Source of the DNA: a bacterium
GTDB taxonomy: Bacteria > Patescibacteriota > Andersenbacteria > UBA10190
Direction of reading: 5' to 3'
DNA length: 7,312 bases
Assembly (NCBI GenBank): GCA_002686445.1
Contig: NZCO01000011.1
Coordinates: 25,821-33,132 of the forward strand
Below, one piece after another: positions 5,607 to 7,312 of this stretch. Position numbers and translations under genes: made by a program. How positions within the stretch are numbered: position 1 is the first letter of the stretch; the number at the start of each line of letters is the position of its first letter. Below the pieces are notes generated by a model. It was given only the letters and a program-made list of their open reading frames with translations, did not search any database and was not told where the DNA came from.

Positions 5607-7312
5607 ATGCCATCCTTATTCCCAACCCAGCCTTCCATCTGGCGGCTCACCCATATCCTGGTGGAGACCACGAAGTTTCGCTATCTCACCGTAGGCGGCG
5701 TGATTATCGGGTTGAGGCTGGCCAGCACCCTGTTCGAGGGCGTCGGTTTCGCCATGCTGCTGCCTATCATGGAATATATGGTGGCGGGGCAGGATCTGAA
5801 TTCCCTACAGTCGGGATCTGAATTCTGGCGGCGTCTGGTGGAGATGGCGGATGGCCTGGGCGTCACCATAAATCTTGCCGTCTTGTTAGGTATCAGTTTC
5901 GTCAGCATCCTCCTTCGCCAGCTCTTTCAGTATCTTCAGACCCTCTATGAAATAAAGCAAAGCCGAGAGCTCGACCGCCGCGTTCAGGTGGCCGGTTTTT
6001 CCGAGGCACTGGCGACGCGCTTGGGCTATCTCGACAATTTGCGTAGCGGGGATTTTGTCAACGACATTGTCCACGAAGCGGGCACGGCGAATGCTACCAT
6101 CTTTCTTATTTTCACCTCGATCGGGGTGTTGCTGCAACTGGTGATGTATGTTGGTATTGTTGTCGCCATTTCCCTCCCTCTGACGCTGTTGCTGTTGTTT
6201 GTAGCTGGTCTGCAGACCGTACTTCTTCGTGGCCTGATGAGTCGCAGCCGCAGGGTCAGTGAGGAGATCACCCGCAGCAACCAAAATTTGGCTTCCTTTC
6301 TTATTGAACGCATCCGCTCGGTACGTCTGGTGCGTCTGTCGGGGACGGAGGCTGAAGAGGTCGCTAACATGGACGCCAAGGTGCGGGATCTCAATGAGGG
6401 CATCATCAATGTACAAATGATCCGTGCCCGCATTCCGGTTATCGTTGAGCCACTTGGAGTGCTGAGTATGTTTACCCTGATGGTGGTGGGCAGCGACGTT
6501 CTAGGCGTGCGCATCGAGCCTCTGCTTATGTTCGCTGCCGCCACCCTGCGTTCTCTGCCGCTGATGCAACAGTTAATGACTAATTATCAGGGGTTGCTGT
6601 CTATTACCGGCAGTATCAAGGCCACCGTCAAACGCATGCATGCTCTGGCCGAGGAAAAAGAGCCCCTGGGCGGTATCCGTGAATTTACCAGCATCAAGAA
6701 CGCTATCAATTTCGAAAATGTCAGTTTCGATTACGGTGCTGGGGCGAGCCTTCCGGCGCTCGACGGTGTCACACTGAAAATTCCGGCGGGTTATATCACC
6801 GCCCTGGTGGGGCCATCGGGAAGCGGTAAGTCGACGCTCATCGATCTCTTGCCTTGGTTGCGCGAGCCCAACGTGGGGCGCATCACTTTTGATGGTATCT
6901 GTAGCACGGAGTTTTCCCTCAAGAGCCTGCGCTCCAAGATTGCCTTCGTGCCACAGTCGCCGCAGGTTTTCAACGAAAGCGCCGCTCAGCACATCCGCTA
7001 CGGCAACGCTTTTGCTACGGAGGAAGATATCCGCGAGGCAGCGAGTCTGGCCAGTGCGGCTGATTTTATAGATGAACTGCCCGATGGTTATGACACCCTG
7101 CTTGGCGAAGATGGCGTTCGTCTTTCGGGGGGGCAGCGCCAGCGTCTCGACCTGGCCCGGGCACTGGCCCGCAAGGGTGATATTCTTATCCTCGACGAAC
7201 CGGCAAGTGGACTCGACGCTGATGCCGAGGAAAAATTTCGCGCCGCTTTGATGCGTATTCGCCAGGAAACGGGCATGACGGTTATCCTTATCGCCCACGG
7301 TTTCTCCACTGT
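5607..7312 (+). CDS. ABC exporter, fused membrane and ATPase domains (3' end cut by window)
   Basis: The frame is open from ATG 5607 to the window end, giving 568 complete codons, about 20-40 short of a usual half-transporter. The membrane domain (about 25-330) has hydrophobic segments near 28-58, 88-108, 163-188, 190-208, 278-300 and 305-320. The ATPase domain carries every key motif: Walker A GPSGSGKST (402-410), Q-loop Gln450 (FVPQSPQVF), signature LSGGQ (506-510), Walker B ILILDEP (526-532), D-loop SGLD (534-537) and switch His564. It should therefore be an active ATPase working as a homodimer or heterodimer in the inner membrane. This MsbA/PglK-like architecture moves lipids, lipid-linked oligosaccharides or peptides; the glycan neighbours favour a lipid-linked glycan flippase, unlike two-subunit Wzm/Wzt exporters. 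An in-frame TAA at 5598-5600 rules out an earlier start, and no SD precedes ATG 5607, so initiation looks weak or unusual. Sampled GC is about 60% (6301-6360). Confidence 0.88.
   Translation, partial: MPSLFPTQPSIWRLTHILVETTKFRYLTVGGVIIGLRLASTLFEGVGFAMLLPIMEYMVAGQDLNSLQSGSEFWRRLVEMADGLGVTINLAVLLGISFVSILLRQLFQYLQTLYEIKQSRELDRRVQVAGFSEALATRLGYLDNLRSGDFVNDIVHEAGTANATIFLIFTSIGVLLQLVMYVGIVVAISLPLTLLLLFVAGLQTVLLRGLMSRSRRVSEEITRSNQNLASFLIERIRSVRLVRLSGTEAEEVANMDAKVRDLNEGIINVQMIRARIPVIVEPLGVLSMFTLMVVGSDVLGVRIEPLLMFAAATLRSLPLMQQLMTNYQGLLSITGSIKATVKRMHALAEEKEPLGGIREFTSIKNAINFENVSFDYGAGASLPALDGVTLKIPAGYITALVGPSGSGKSTLIDLLPWLREPNVGRITFDGICSTEFSLKSLRSKIAFVPQSPQVFNESAAQHIRYGNAFATEEDIREAASLASAADFIDELPDGYDTLLGEDGVRLSGGQRQRLDLARALARKGDILILDEPASGLDADAEEKFRAALMRIRQETGMTVILIAHGFST
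5792..5825 (+). repeat. 12-bp direct repeat inside the ABC exporter gene
   Basis: GGATCTGAATTC occurs at 5792-5803 and again at 5814-5825, 22 bases apart, in the likely loop after the first membrane helix. The copies are read in different frames (QDLNS, then GSEF). Loss or gain of one 22-base unit would shift the frame. Confidence 0.6.

Noticed and set aside
5886..6544. Two overlapping - strand open frames of 176 and 172 residues
   Set aside because: They overlap each other in different frames and lie opposite the exporter membrane domain; low-complexity Gln/Arg/Ser/Thr content is typical of antisense frames.
6573..7298. A 241-residue open frame on the - strand
   Set aside because: It lies opposite the ABC ATPase domain, whose + frame carries every conserved motif; the reverse frame is a shadow of GC-rich codons.

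Overview
The window is one strand of a cell-surface glycan (polysaccharide, LPS or glycolipid) biosynthesis locus. All six recognisable genes lie on the + strand. Moderately high GC in the outer genes, ATG/GTG/TTG starts with Shine-Dalgarno (SD) sequences, tight stop/start overlaps and the families present suggest a Gram-negative proteobacterium, most likely an alphaproteobacterium. That taxonomic guess is inference; no rRNA or housekeeping gene is present to test it.

Layout. Bases 1-171 are the 3' end of an unidentified gene. Its TGA overlaps the GTG start of a C-methyltransferase-like gene (168-1409; zinc-binding N-terminus, SAM-binding core, C-terminal domain). That gene's TGA overlaps the ATG of a putative glycosyltransferase (1406-2701). 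A 190-bp gap with two stem-loops leads to a second, diverged copy of the same family (2892-4265). The two copies share an ENYLPAI motif, a GDxGxGM motif and a C-terminal ISPA(F/Y) motif, and each starts with a hydrophobic segment; I judge them distant relatives of the TIGR04372 putative glycosyltransferases. After 40 bp comes a PAPS-dependent-type sulfotransferase (4306-5409) that starts with TTG behind an SD buried in a small hairpin. It is clearly AT-richer than the outer genes. A 197-bp gap with a strong 11-bp stem-loop follows. The window ends inside a fused membrane-plus-ATPase ABC exporter (5607 to beyond 7312).

How they may work together (inference): the methyltransferase would make or modify an unusual sugar, the paired glycosyltransferase-like membrane-anchored proteins would add residues at the inner face of the membrane, the sulfotransferase would add sulfate, and the ABC protein would flip or export the lipid-linked product. 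No complete pathway is in view: sugar-nucleotide synthesis, the polymerase or ligase, and PAPS synthesis are absent. The most unusual points are the tandem diverged pair of uncharacterised glycosyltransferase-like proteins, their link to a sulfotransferase, and the hairpin over the sulfotransferase ribosome binding site. I found no RNA genes, CRISPR, insertion sequences or tRNAs.
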